DNA of 64,000 bases from Neisseria subflava (GTDB taxonomy: Bacteria; Pseudomonadota; Gammaproteobacteria; Burkholderiales; Neisseriaceae). Made by a program: the position numbers and the translations under genes. Every line of letters starts with the position of its first letter. Position 1 is the first letter of the stretch. The notes beneath the pieces are model-generated. The model saw only the letters and a program-made list of their open reading frames with translations, did not search any database and was not told where the DNA came from. Positions 44,622-54,369 of this stretch are shown piece by piece. The stretch covers positions 1,674,001 to 1,738,000 of the forward strand of contig NZ_CP073115.1 in assembly GCF_024205705.1 (NCBI RefSeq), written 5' to 3'.

Positions 44622-46457
44622 ATGAACCCCACTCCTATTCACCCTAAACTCGCCGAGATTACCGAGCGCATCATCGAGCGCAGCCGCCCGACGCGTGAAA
44701 AATATCTGGCGAAAATCCGTAGTGCCAAACAGATGGGACGCTTAGAGCGCAACCAACTCGGCTGCAGCAATTTGGCGCACGGCTATGCCGCCATGCCTAA
44801 AAGCATCAAAATTGAAATGCTTCAGGAAACCGTTCCCAACTTAGGCATCATCACTGCCTACAACGACATGGTTTCCGCACACCAGCCGTTTAAAGACTTT
44901 CCAGACCAAATCAAAGACGAAGCACAAAAAAACGGCGCGACCGCACAAGTCGCCGGCGGTACACCCGCCATGTGCGACGGCATCACCCAAGGCTACGCCG
45001 GCATGGAATTGTCGCTGTTTTCCCGCGACGTGATTGCCATGAGTACCGCTGTCGGTCTGTCGCATCAAATGTTTGACGGCAGCCTGTTTATGGGCGTGTG
45101 CGACAAAATCGTACCGGGTTTGATGATTGGCGCTTTGTCTTTTGGCCATATTCCGGGCATCTTCGTTCCGGCAGGCCCGATGTCCAGCGGCATCGGCAAT
45201 AAAGAAAAAGCCCGTACCCGACAGCTTTTCGCCGAAGGCAAAGTCGGCCGCGACGCCTTGCTTGAAAGCGAAATGGGTTCTTACCACAGCCCGGGCACTT
45301 GCACTTTCTACGGCACCGCCAATTCCAACCAAATGATGATGGAAATGATGGGCGTGCACCTGCCTGCCGCCGCCTTTGTCCACCCATATACCGACCTGCG
45401 CGAAGCCCTGACCCGCTACGCTGCCGGACACCTCGCACGCGGCATTAAAAACGGCACCATCAAACCATTGGGCGAAATGTTGACCGAAAAATCCTTTATC
45501 AACGCCCTGATCGGCCTGATGGCAACCGGCGGCTCGACCAACCACACCATGCACCTCGTCGCCATGGCGCGTGCCGCAGGCGTGATTTTGAACTGGGACG
45601 ACTTCGACGAAATTTCTTCCATCATCCCATTGCTGATCCGTGTGTATCCAAACGGCAAAGCCGACGTGAACCACTTTACCGCTGCCGGCGGCCTGCCTTT
45701 CGTTATCCGCGAATTGCTGGACGCAGGCCTGTTGCATGACGATGTCGATACCGTCGTCGGACACGGTATGCGCCACTACACTAAAGAACCTTTCCTCATC
45801 GACGGCAAACTCGAATGGCGTGAAGCCCCTGAAACCAGCGGCAACGACGATATCCTGCGCAAAGCCGACAACCCATTCTCCCCAGACGGCGGTCTGCGCC
45901 TGATGAAAGGCAACATCGGTCGCGGCGTGATTAAAGTATCTGCCGTGCGCGAAGGCTGCCGCATCATTGAAGCGCCCGCCATCGTATTCAACGACCAACG
46001 CGAAGTGTTGGCTGCGTTTGAACGCGGCGAGTTGGAACGCGATTTTGTCTGCGTTGTCCGCTACCAAGGCCCGCGCGCCAACGGTATGCCCGAATTACAC
46101 AAACTGACCCCGCCTTTGGGCATTCTGCAAGACCGCGGCTTCAAAGTGGCGCTGCTGACCGACGGCCGTATGTCCGGCGCGTCTGGCAAAGTTCCGGCTT
46201 CCATCCACATGACGCCTGAAGCCTTGATGGGCGGCAATATCGCCAAAATCCGTACCGGCGACCTGATCCGCTTCGACTCCGTTACCGGCGAACTCAACGT
46301 CCTGATCAACGAAGCCGAATGGAACGCCCGCGAAGTCGAGCGCATCGATTTAAGCGCGAACCAACAAGGCTGCGGCCGCGAACTCTTCGCCAACTTCCGC
46401 AGCATGACCAGCAGCGCAGAAACCGGTGCCATGAGCTTCGGCGGCGAATTTGCCTAA
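44622..46457 (+). CDS. edd: Phosphogluconate dehydratase
   Basis: Edd dehydrates 6-phosphogluconate to KDPG, the key step of the Entner-Doudoroff pathway, using an Fe-S cluster. The 611-residue protein has the IlvD/Edd features: AYNDMVSAHQP, MCDGITQGYAGMELS with a cluster Cys, LMATGGSTNHTMH and the DGRMSGASGKVP C-terminal signature. The site AGGAGA precedes the ATG. eda follows after 90 bases with a DUS pair in between. Confidence 0.97.
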   Translation: MNPTPIHPKLAEITERIIERSRPTREKYLAKIRSAKQMGRLERNQLGCSNLAHGYAAMPKSIKIEMLQETVPNLGIITAYNDMVSAHQPFKDFPDQIKDEAQKNGATAQVAGGTPAMCDGITQGYAGMELSLFSRDVIAMSTAVGLSHQMFDGSLFMGVCDKIVPGLMIGALSFGHIPGIFVPAGPMSSGIGNKEKARTRQLFAEGKVGRDALLESEMGSYHSPGTCTFYGTANSNQMMMEMMGVHLPAAAFVHPYTDLREALTRYAAGHLARGIKNGTIKPLGEMLTEKSFINALIGLMATGGSTNHTMHLVAMARAAGVILNWDDFDEISSIIPLLIRVYPNGKADVNHFTAAGGLPFVIRELLDAGLLHDDVDTVVGHGMRHYTKEPFLIDGKLEWREAPETSGNDDILRKADNPFSPDGGLRLMKGNIGRGVIKVSAVREGCRIIEAPAIVFNDQREVLAAFERGELERDFVCVVRYQGPRANGMPELHKLTPPLGILQDRGFKVALLTDGRMSGASGKVPASIHMTPEALMGGNIAKIRTGDLIRFDSVTGELNVLINEAEWNAREVERIDLSANQQGCGRELFANFRSMTSSAETGAMSFGGEFA

Positions 46458-46547
46458 ACCCTTTTCAGACGGCCTCTTAAAACAAACAGGCTGTCTGAAA
46501 CCATGTTAACGACCCTATTACGATACAGTCCCCAACGGAGACCTAAA

Positions 46548-47185
46548 ATGTCTAAACTGACCCCTCGTGAAATTCTGACTGCCGGCGCAGTTGTGCCTGT
46601 AATGGCGATTGACGACTTGAGTACTGCTGTCGATTTATCCCATGCCCTTGTCGAAGGCGGCATTCCCACCCTCGAAATCACCCTGCGTACCCCTGTCGGC
46701 CTCAACGCCATCCGCCTGATTGCCAAAGAAGTGCCCAACGCCATCGTCGGCGCGGGTACAGTAACCAATCCAGAACAGCTCAAAGCCGTCGAAGATGCAG
46801 GCGCAGTTTTCGCCATCAGCCCTGGTTTGCACGAATCCCTCGCCAAAGCCAGCCACAACAGCGGCATCCCCCTGATTCCCGGCGTTGCCACTCCGGGTGA
46901 AGTCCAACTGGCTTTGGAACACGGCATCGACACCCTCAAACTCTTCCCTGCCGAAGTCGTTGGCGGCAAAGCCATGCTCAAAGCCCTGTACGGCCCTTAC
47001 GCCGATGTTCGCTTCTGTCCGACCGGGGCATCAGCCTGGCATCCGCACCCGAATACTTAGCACTGCCTAATGTCTTGTGCGTCGGCGGCTCATGGCTGAC
47101 TCCGAAAGAAGCCATCAAAAACAAAGACTGGGATACCATCACCCGTCTGGCTCGCGAAGCTGCCGCTTTAAAACCAAAAGCCTAA
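46548..47185 (+). pseudogene. eda: KDPG aldolase, one-base frameshift
   Basis: Eda splits KDPG into pyruvate and glyceraldehyde 3-phosphate. The first 160 or so residues are normal, with the catalytic Glu (TLEITLRTP) and Schiff-base Lys (LKLFPAEVVGG). The frame breaks at GACCGGGGCATC (G run 47025-47028); adding one G restores the conserved PTGGISLASAPEYLAL and a 212-residue protein ending KPKA. The break is probably a sequencing under-call, since edd without eda would be toxic through KDPG accumulation. The start is ATG 46548 with CGGAG upstream. Confidence 0.9.
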
Positions 47186-47200
47186 TCAGGTTATAGGTTA

Positions 47201-47241
47201 AAAAAAAGGCCGTCTGAATATGATTTCAGACGGCCTTTTTA
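47201..47241 (+). terminator. Inverted DUS pair terminator
   Basis: AAAGGCCGTCTGAA and its inverse with a five-T tail, between eda and the convergent flavoprotein gene. Confidence 0.88.
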
Positions 47242-47247
47242 TATCAA

Positions 47248-48852
47248 TTAAGCCAACACTTTCCGTGCCGCTTCCACACCCCAATACAAAGCCTCTTCAA
47301 ATACCGAATAGTTGCTTAAATCACTGTGTGCGAACAACAATCCGGCATTTCGGTTTCTGATTTTTAATAAAGCCTCATCGCTTAAATACCCGGGTTTCGG
47401 CACGCTCATGCCATGCCCGCGAACGGTAATGTCAACATGGGAAACGTGCCGCCAAAAGCCTTCGCCGTAAGCGGTAAGCAGATCTTGGGCGGCAAGCTGG
47501 AGCAGCTCTTCATCGCTTGCGTCAAGCAGCTGGCGGCGGACGGCTTGTGGCGTATCGTGGTTGAGCGCGGCGTAGGTGGTAAAAATCGTACGTTCAGGAC
47601 GGGCAACCCGAATAAGCTGATTGGTCGCAACAACATAGCCCAGCCCTTGGCTACCGTAAACCACATTGTCCCACGCAAGTTCGCTGTTGTTTTTTTCTTT
47701 CGGGAAACTGTGCAGTTCAAAATTGGAAACCAGCCATGGCGCGTATTCGGGAATGTCCAGACCAAATTGTTCGGGAGATTCAATAATGCGGGCGGCAACC
47801 ATCAGCGGCATGGCGGAGATAACGTGTTGCGCGGTGACGGCAACGGTTTCCCCTTTTGCATTATCACGCAGCCACACTTCAATCCGGCCGTCTGAAAGCG
47901 GTTTGATTTTGACGGCTGAAGCATTAACCGAAGCAGGTTTCTCCAAACGGATACTATTTTCAGACGGCCATTGCCAACCTTCCTGCAAACCGGCATGACG
48001 GCGCAGGTTTTCAGAAAGATGTGCCAAACCTTCGGGCCAAGTGAGGACGGTTTCCGCGCTGTTGCGGGCGGCAAAATAATGCAGTCCGACAAAGGCGGAT
48101 ACTTGCGCTATGCCCTGTCCGTAATCGTCGCGGCAACAATAATCGAGATACCATAAAAGCTCGGTCGAGTGGTAATCTTCTTGCTCAAGCCATTGTTTGA
48201 ACGTCAGATTATCGAGTTTGCGCCATGTCTCATCTGCCGATGACAGCGCGATCGGAATGGCAAAAATTTTCTTACCGTCATTGCCGTAAGCCTGTTTCAG
48301 ACGGCCTATCAAATCAAAAAACCGTTTGGAATCCGCATCTTCTTTCGGCAATAAATGTTCCACCCATTTATCCTGATATAAGAGGCGCGATTCGGGCGCA
48401 TAGACCAAATCGGTTTCCCTAAAGCTGCCGTCCGGCTGCAAAATACCGAAATCCGCCAACATCTCGCGCACATACACGCTTTCTTTCGACGGCAAAGCCA
48501 AATAATGCGCACCACTCGGCGCTTTCAGGCCGTCTGAAGACGTATAGGCGGCATTGTTGCCATTACGTTCAAACCCTTCTGCCAACAATACATCGCGGTG
48601 ATTATGCTTCGCAAAATACCACAATGCTCCCAAACCCGCCGCACCGCCGCCGAGTATCAGCGTATTGCATTCATAACGACGGGTCGGCGCTTGCAACAAT
48701 TTTCGATCGCGCAACAAATGCCCCAACGGCAAGCCGACACGGTTAATAGAAACCGGCGGTTTGCGGTTGAGGTACTTATAAGTCTGCCAAGAGAAAGCAG
48801 AGGCGGCACCAAGCACGGCGGTATAGCTGAGAAATTGACGGCGGGTTAGCAT
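47248..48852 (-). CDS. Tat-exported FAD-dependent oxidoreductase
   Basis: A 534-residue flavoprotein with a twin-arginine signal (TRRQFLS, then a hydrophobic Ala-rich stretch) and a Rossmann FAD motif GGGAAG (about 68-73). A second cofactor-type segment near the C-terminus (RNRNAGLLFAHSDLSNYSVFEEAL) ends the protein. It resembles amine-oxidase-like NAD(P)/FAD enzymes and would fold in the cytoplasm and act in the periplasm. It is the last gene of a minus-strand series with SpeD and SPFH proteins, so polyamines are plausible substrates (inference). Confidence 0.8.
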   Translation of the reverse strand: MLTRRQFLSYTAVLGAASAFSWQTYKYLNRKPPVSINRVGLPLGHLLRDRKLLQAPTRRYECNTLILGGGAAGLGALWYFAKHNHRDVLLAEGFERNGNNAAYTSSDGLKAPSGAHYLALPSKESVYVREMLADFGILQPDGSFRETDLVYAPESRLLYQDKWVEHLLPKEDADSKRFFDLIGRLKQAYGNDGKKIFAIPIALSSADETWRKLDNLTFKQWLEQEDYHSTELLWYLDYCCRDDYGQGIAQVSAFVGLHYFAARNSAETVLTWPEGLAHLSENLRRHAGLQEGWQWPSENSIRLEKPASVNASAVKIKPLSDGRIEVWLRDNAKGETVAVTAQHVISAMPLMVAARIIESPEQFGLDIPEYAPWLVSNFELHSFPKEKNNSELAWDNVVYGSQGLGYVVATNQLIRVARPERTIFTTYAALNHDTPQAVRRQLLDASDEELLQLAAQDLLTAYGEGFWRHVSHVDITVRGHGMSVPKPGYLSDEALLKIRNRNAGLLFAHSDLSNYSVFEEALYWGVEAARKVLA

Positions 48853-48919
48853 GTTTTATAAAAAGGTCGTCTGAAAAAATAAAAGTAAAACGGTACAACG
48901 AGGTTAAGCAGATCTCACG

Positions 48920-50610
48920 TTATTTATGCCCTGCCGAATAACCATGATAGGATCTGCCGGAATGCGATGAATCACTGTCTTCCGCTTGGACATAGTTGAA
49001 TAAGACGGTAAGAAAAATGATGAAAGCAAAGAAAATAATCATCCCTACCCGTTCTTCTTCGTAATCACGATCGTTTTTATATCTGTCAGAAATCCATATC
49101 CATACCAACGCACATAGACTGACCACTATGCCGACAGGACTACGTAGATGCGGCGACAGCCAGGCCGGAAGGTTGACGATGATAAGAATCAGCATAGCAA
49201 TGATACGGGCTACATTATCTCTACTCCCAACATTTCTATTGTCGCCCTTCAGCCAGTAAGAGAGCATCTCCTTAGTATCAAAAGACAGACCGAATGCCTT
49301 TCTCATTTGACGGTAAGACACAGGACTGCTTTTACTCCAGACAATTTCATCCTTGCTCTGCTCGGAACACAGAATGACATTCCGGCCATAACTTTTCTTG
49401 CCGCTATATTCCTTGTAATGAAGCAAATCGCCTTGTTTGACTTTCCAATAAAAAGCACCAGCCGCTGCCTCGACCTGCCCACGGTAATGATCAATCAACA
49501 TTTCACCGGCAGGATTGCCACTTGAATCAAAGTCCGGCCATGTTTGTAAGGTTTCTGACAGCCGCCAGCGTTTTCCAGACTCAATCAGCCAGGCAAACCC
49601 TTGTTGAGTGTTATAAAGCAGATATTCCGTCCAGTATTCGGACTGATTTTGGTTATAGGACGATATCTCGGCAAATCTTACAGCCCCGATAATCAGATAT
49701 TCTGTATCGTTCAGACGGCCTTTCGTACCAATGGAAAGTGTAAACAGGTTTTCTTGTTCTTTTCTTTGGACATTTGCCTCCATCAACGCAACAGTATCTT
49801 TTGTCGTGCTCAAACTGCTGCCGCAAGACTGACACAAAAGGAAAGAAGTAACACCCCTTGGCCAATGAACAGGAGAGCCGCAATGCAGGCAGTTTTCAGA
49901 AAGAATCTCTCCTTTCAGACGGCCTGCACTTTCACGGATTTCATCATCACTGCGCTTATTTTCCAGCTTCAAACTGTCCAAACTGACTATGCGTCCGAAG
50001 TAGGAGTCCATTGGAAAAGTCGAATAATCCAAGGTCAAAAACAAATTGCCGCGTCGCCAGTCGCAAACCTCGCCTGTCGCTTGATTCCCAGATAAATTGA
50101 ACGGCAATTCGCCTTGCGCATCGGTATTACGGTAATGTATGGTGCGGACGTCTGACGCAATAAAGGTTTGGCCATTAAAGACCAACGAACTGGAGCCGGC
50201 TTTCACCGACTTAAATTTTTTCGGCCCCCGTCTCCTCTTCTGGGAAAGCAAACAAGTCATCGCATATAAATCGCCAACCTCGGAAAGCCAGCCGGTCTGC
50301 CCGTCATCAAACAAGACATACCATTCATTCCATGCGCCGACATCGTAATGCACCTGCAATCGCCCAATCAGCGTAAATTTCCGATCATCAAAAACGCCTC
50401 GCGTTCCAATCTGCAACGGACTGAAATCTTCCAGCAACGTTGAATCATGCCCTGAATTGGCAACAAAATATCCGCTCCTCCCTTACCGCTTCTAGCAACC
50501 AGCATACTGTGACAATGGCCACACACCAGCGTCACGGCAGTAGCGGAATACGCCTCCACAGGCGCACCACAGCTTGGGCAATCGGTTTTAAAAAAAGGCG
50601 TTTTTTCCAT
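48920..50610 (-). pseudogene. DUF4178 protein fused to a Gly-rich membrane tail, one-base frameshift
   Basis: This is a paralogue of the gene at 51226-52746. The N-terminal part (from ATG 50610) has a zinc ribbon (CPSCGAPVEAYSATAVTLVCGHC) and stops making sense at GGTAAGGGAGG (run at 50480-50482). Adding one base joins it to LLEDFSPLQIGTRGVF and gives about 563 residues with a second zinc ribbon (CLHCGSPVHWPRG) and C-terminal helices. Its end, with a membrane helix and SDSSHSGRSYHGYSAGHK, matches the separate 48-residue peptide encoded at 51078-51224. The break is probably a sequencing error. Confidence 0.78.
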
Positions 50611-50648
50611 ATAACGTCAATATTTCAGTTTAATCAGCACAAGGTTTA

Positions 50649-50690
50649 AGGCCGTCTGAAAACGGATTGAATATGCTTTCAGACGGCCTA
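50649..50690 (-). terminator. Inverted DUS pair after speD
   Basis: AGGCCGTCTGAAAA and CTTTCAGACGGCCT face each other across about 14 bases, 8 bases beyond the speD stop codon on the minus strand. It may partly separate speD from the DUF4178 gene downstream. Confidence 0.65.
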
Positions 50691-50697
50691 ACAGATT

Positions 50698-51081
50698 TTA
50701 TTGCTCAACCAATGGTTGTATATCGTCCAGTATACCTTCGCCACGTTGCACAACCGTCCAAACAGCCCTTTCTGCCACCAACTCCCTGCACAAGATTTCC
50801 TTCACTTTTTCCAATTTCATACCGCCACAGATAAATGCGTCTATAGCGGCGAAGCGGAGTTCAGGCCAAGTATGGATACTGATATGGGACTCGGCGAGCA
50901 GTAAAACGCCGGTTACGCCGCCAGCTCCGCCGAAGATGTGGAAGTGTTCGGTTAATATGGTGGCTTCTGCAGCCTGTGCGGCAGCTACCAAAGCGGTTTT
51001 CAGACGGCCTTCATCTTTTAAGATGGCTTCATCGCAGCCATATAAGTCCAATAAGCCATGATTACCGGGCATGTGGGTCAT
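50698..51081 (-). CDS. speD: S-adenosylmethionine decarboxylase proenzyme
   Basis: This is the short bacterial class of SAM decarboxylase, which supplies aminopropyl groups for spermidine. The 127-residue product carries the autocatalytic site LAESHISIHTWPE: cleavage is expected between Glu64 and Ser65 to create the pyruvoyl group. His70 and Cys85 (FICGG) align with the processing and catalytic residues of the Thermotoga enzyme. Its ATG overlaps the stop of the small upstream gene (ATGA). No spermidine synthase gene is in the window. Confidence 0.92.
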   Translation of the reverse strand: MTHMPGNHGLLDLYGCDEAILKDEGRLKTALVAAAQAAEATILTEHFHIFGGAGGVTGVLLLAESHISIHTWPELRFAAIDAFICGGMKLEKVKEILCRELVAERAVWTVVQRGEGILDDIQPLVEQ

Positions 51082-51224
51082 TTATGGCCTCCGGAATAAC
51101 CTCTGCCGCCGTAATAGCCGCCGGAGTGCATACGCGAGCCGTCGGAGTCAGAAGAGCCGTAGCTGATGATCATGGAGATGACGATGATGATGGTGCTGAA
51201 AATGATGTAAGTGATTCTCGACAT
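51078..51224 (-). CDS. 48-residue Gly-rich membrane peptide
   Basis: The peptide starts MSRITYIIFSTIIIVISMII, one membrane helix, and ends with SSDSDGSR and a Gly/Tyr-rich tail closing in GYSGGHK. It sits between the DUF4178 gene (1-base gap) and speD (4-base ATGA overlap), so it is clearly part of that operon. The same helix plus tail is found as the C-terminus of the other DUF4178 paralogue, which supports it as a real gene and suggests a physical interaction with DUF4178 proteins. Confidence 0.75.
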   Translation of the reverse strand: MSRITYIIFSTIIIVISMIISYGSSDSDGSRMHSGGYYGGRGYSGGHK

Positions 51225-51225
51225 G

Positions 51226-52746
51226 TTAATCCTCGTCCTCGTCTTTTTTGCCCATGGTCCACAACAACCAGCATCCTACAAAGATGACGGAAAGTGCGGC
51301 AGAGCTGTCGCCGGTCAGAAGCGTAGGGAGATTGACGACAACCAAGATGGCGGTCATTATGATTCTTAATGACTTATCAATACCGTCTGCCGCCATGTTT
51401 GCAGTGTAATGCGGAGCGCGGCTGGTCAAATTAAATGCATCTGCAATTTCCCGATAAGCAATGGGGGTACTTCTGCTCCATGCCATTTCGTGACTGTTTA
51501 GTTCGGAACCAAGCTTACGGCTTTGTCCGTCTCGGTAATCGCTGTAATAGTTCAAATCACCGCTTCGGACACGCCAATAGAAGGCGCCGGCAGCGACTTC
51601 TACCCTGCCTCCATAGTCATAAAGTTTGCCATAGCCTTGCGGTTGGCGGTTGCGGTCGAGGCGCGGCCATGTGTTTTGGGTTTGGGAAAGGCTCCAGCCG
51701 TCATCGGATTCGACCAGCCACAGGAACCCTTGCGTCGGGTTGTAAAGCAGATACTCCGACCATTGTCCTTCGGGCGTGAGCGTGCGGTCGGCGCCGTTGA
51801 ACAGGTTGTCGAATGTTTCCTGTGCGTCGGTTTCGGCGTATCTGACCGCCCCCATAACGTAAAATTCGCGGTTTTTCAGACGACCTTTCGAACCGACGGG
51901 CAGGGTAAACAGGCTTTGCTGCGCCGTGCGCATGGCGTTGGCGGTAATGAGTTCGGCTTTGTCTTTGCCGATTGCCAATTCGCTGCCGCAGCTTGGGCAG
52001 TTGAGATGGGCGGTGAGGCCGTTGACCCAGTGGACGGACGAGCCGCAGTTGGGACAGTTTTCTGAGGAAATACTGCCTTTCAGACGGCCTGCGCTTTCTC
52101 TAATTTCATCTTCGTGGCGCGTGTTTTCCAGCTTCAAATCATCTAGGTTTACCATCCGTCCGAAGAAGGCTTCGGGTGTTTTTCCGCTGTAATCAAGCGT
52201 GATGAAAAGGTTTTCGCAACGCCAGTCGGAAACCCGATTTTCTGTATCCTCTTTCAAAACAAACGGCAATTCGCCCTGCGCGGCGGCGCGTTTCAAGCTG
52301 ATTTTGCGGACATCGGAGGCAATATAGTGCTTATCTTGAAAAGTCAGCTCGCTAAATCCGGCTCGCGTGTCTTCAAATTTCGGCGGATTATCGATTTCGA
52401 TCGGCATGGTCATCACATACAAATCACCCGCCTCAGAAAGCCAACCGGCCCTGCCGTCGTCAAACAGCGCATACCATTCATTCCACGCACCATCGTCGTA
52501 TTGCACCTGAAGCCGTCCGACCAAGGTAAAGCGTTGCGCGACAAATGTGCCGCTGGTTCCGATTTGCAAAGGACTAAAATCTTCCAGCAATGCGGAATCG
52601 CGGCCGGAGTCGACAACGCCGTTATCTTGCCGCACCAGCATGCTGTTGCAATAGCCGCACACCAGCGTCACGGCAGAAGCAGAATGCGCTTCGACCGGTG
52701 CGCCGCAGCTTGGACAGTCGGTTTTGAAGAAAGGAGTTTGAGACAT
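51226..52746 (-). CDS. DUF4178 domain protein with two zinc ribbons
   Basis: A 506-residue protein with an N-terminal zinc ribbon (CPSCGAPVEAHSASAVTLVCGYC, about 11-34), a DUF4178-type beta-rich domain (about 55-200), a second ribbon (CPNCGSSVHWVNGLTAHLNCPSC, about 219-242), another DUF4178-type region (about 270-420) and one or two C-terminal membrane helices. DUF4178 genes often occur with SPFH, DUF350 and polyamine genes, as here. It probably works at the membrane with the SPFH protein encoded upstream. The biochemical activity is unknown. Confidence 0.82.
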   Translation of the reverse strand: MSQTPFFKTDCPSCGAPVEAHSASAVTLVCGYCNSMLVRQDNGVVDSGRDSALLEDFSPLQIGTSGTFVAQRFTLVGRLQVQYDDGAWNEWYALFDDGRAGWLSEAGDLYVMTMPIEIDNPPKFEDTRAGFSELTFQDKHYIASDVRKISLKRAAAQGELPFVLKEDTENRVSDWRCENLFITLDYSGKTPEAFFGRMVNLDDLKLENTRHEDEIRESAGRLKGSISSENCPNCGSSVHWVNGLTAHLNCPSCGSELAIGKDKAELITANAMRTAQQSLFTLPVGSKGRLKNREFYVMGAVRYAETDAQETFDNLFNGADRTLTPEGQWSEYLLYNPTQGFLWLVESDDGWSLSQTQNTWPRLDRNRQPQGYGKLYDYGGRVEVAAGAFYWRVRSGDLNYYSDYRDGQSRKLGSELNSHEMAWSRSTPIAYREIADAFNLTSRAPHYTANMAADGIDKSLRIIMTAILVVVNLPTLLTGDSSAALSVIFVGCWLLWTMGKKDEDED

Positions 52747-52869
52747 GAATTTGCTTTTCCAGAATGGGTTGGAGTGTTTCAGACGGCCTTAATGTTTATA
52801 TCAACTGGTTTTATCAATGATTTCAGATTAGAAACAAACCAAATCGCCGAACGGACTCAATCAAATGAT

Positions 52870-52945
52870 TCGAAAGGCCGTCTGAAACCTTTTCACAGAA
52901 GCAGCTACGCTTCTTTTGAATGATATTTTTCAGACGGCCTTCAAT
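52870..52945 (-). terminator. Long-loop inverted DUS pair after the SPFH gene
   Basis: AAAGGCCGTCTGAAA (about 52873) pairs with TTTTTCAGACGGCCTT (about 52927-52941) across a loop that itself contains a small AGAAGC...GCTTCT stem. It lies between the SPFH gene and the DUF4178 gene and may tune their relative expression. Confidence 0.55.
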
Positions 52946-52948
52946 TGA

Positions 52949-53962
52949 TTAACCAATCAGCTGCTTCAACACTTCAGCCTTGGCTTTATCAAAATCTTCT
53001 TGCGAAATCAAACCGCCATCCAGCAAAGACTTGAGTTTCACCAATTTCGCCTGCGGATCTTCGGCAGCCGGCTGAACATTTTGCTGAGCCTGTTGCGTAT
53101 TCGGCTGCATCATGCCCGCCATGGCACCCGCCATCGCTTGACCAATACCGGCACCTACGCCCAAACCTGCACCAATTCCGGCAAGTCCGCCTTCATTTTG
53201 TGCCGCAAGCGGGATAGATTCGGCGGTTTGATATTGGGTGTAGCGTCCCAAATCGCCGATAACGCCCATCGAAATTTTCTTATCCAACGCAGCCTGAATA
53301 GACGCGGGCAAGGTAATACTTTCAACAGTGAAGTTTTCCAGCGCCAAACCCAGCTTGGCAAATTCCGCGCCAAGCAATTCGCCGATTTTTTGCGACAGCA
53401 AAACTTGGTTCGCCGCCATATCCAAGAACGGGATACCGGAGCTGCCAAATGCGGCCGCCAATTGGGTGACTGCAATATTGCGCAGTTGGTTTTCCAAGTC
53501 TACGCCGCTATATTGCGCCGCCACGCCGCTGACTTCTTTGAAAAATTTTGCCGGATCGCTGATGCGGTAAGAATACATACCGAACGAACGCAGTTGCACC
53601 GCGCCAAACTCGGCATCGCGCACGGTAACAGGTTGGGACGTACCCCATTTACGTGCGAGCTGTTGTTTGGTATTGAAAAAGTAAACATCCGATTTAAACG
53701 GAGACTCAAAAAGCTTGTCCCAGTTTTTCAAGTTGGTCAGCACTGGCAGCGTTTGCGTATTGAGCGTGTAACGCCCCGGCCCGAACACGTCGGCGGTCAC
53801 GCCTTCATCGACAAACATCGCCATCTGCGCCTCACGCACAGTCAGGCTCGCACCGTTTTGGATCTCCTCATCGGCAATCGGAAAACGCCACATCAGCAGG
53901 CTGTCATCGGGATTCGGCCATTGAATGACGTCGATAAACTGTTTCTTGATAAAGTTGAACAT
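52949..53962 (-). CDS. SPFH-domain protein with C-terminal SHOCT motif
   Basis: A 337-residue protein of the YdjI / virion-core-like SPFH group. The N-terminal part includes MFNFIKKQFIDVIQWPNPDD and the SPFH core (about 25-240). A Gly/Ala-rich segment (about 250-290) and a Gln-rich stretch follow, then a SHOCT-type tail (KLVKLKSLLDGGLISQEDF, about 308-326) that often mediates oligomerisation. SPFH proteins form membrane-associated rings or scaffolds, often in stress responses. It is the first gene of the minus-strand polyamine-linked cluster. Confidence 0.87.
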   Translation of the reverse strand: MFNFIKKQFIDVIQWPNPDDSLLMWRFPIADEEIQNGASLTVREAQMAMFVDEGVTADVFGPGRYTLNTQTLPVLTNLKNWDKLFESPFKSDVYFFNTKQQLARKWGTSQPVTVRDAEFGAVQLRSFGMYSYRISDPAKFFKEVSGVAAQYSGVDLENQLRNIAVTQLAAAFGSSGIPFLDMAANQVLLSQKIGELLGAEFAKLGLALENFTVESITLPASIQAALDKKISMGVIGDLGRYTQYQTAESIPLAAQNEGGLAGIGAGLGVGAGIGQAMAGAMAGMMQPNTQQAQQNVQPAAEDPQAKLVKLKSLLDGGLISQEDFDKAKAEVLKQLIG

Positions 53963-54369
53963 CGCAGTTCCTTATTTGAAGAAGAAGGGATAACTTAATG
54001 GGCAGTCAGGTCAATTTGCCTGGTCGGTAATATCGCTTATTTTATATAAATAGAATGTCATACGATATTAACATTCAAAATGTCTTTATGCATGGGAATA
54101 GAGTGGGTTGCTCTATCTATTTTTAGTGTTAAACCCACTAGCCGACCCAGAAACATTAACATATTATTAAAATTCATGCAGACTCTGTTTTACACTATTT
54201 TTCTGCTTTTACCTGCGCTATATCATAAAAAAGACAAATACAGGTAGAAAATCATTAAACACCATACCAAGCGTTCACTACACCTGTTAATATTTACCAA
54301 ATCCTAGAAATTCATCATGCTGTATTGTCAAATTATCACATTGGCTTTCATAAAGTAAAAGGAATTTAT
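53963..54369. other. AT-rich divergent intergenic region
   Basis: About 400 bases between the divergent SPFH and outer-membrane protein genes. It should hold both promoters. I see no ORF, no DUS and no strong regulator site; an 8-bp inverted pair AGTGGGTT/AACCCACT lies at about 54105-54137. Confidence 0.5.

Noticed and set aside
44841..46067. 408-codon open frame on the minus strand opposite edd
   Set aside because: It is the antisense shadow of a complete, well-conserved edd gene, with His/Val/Gln-rich sequence typical of such shadows and no ribosome binding site.
46548..47185. Programmed frameshift or phase variation in eda, and likewise in rhlE, argS and rnhA
   Set aside because: The runs are only 3-5 bases long, too short for neisserial slipped-strand switching, no slippery heptamer or pseudoknot is apparent, and the genes are housekeeping.
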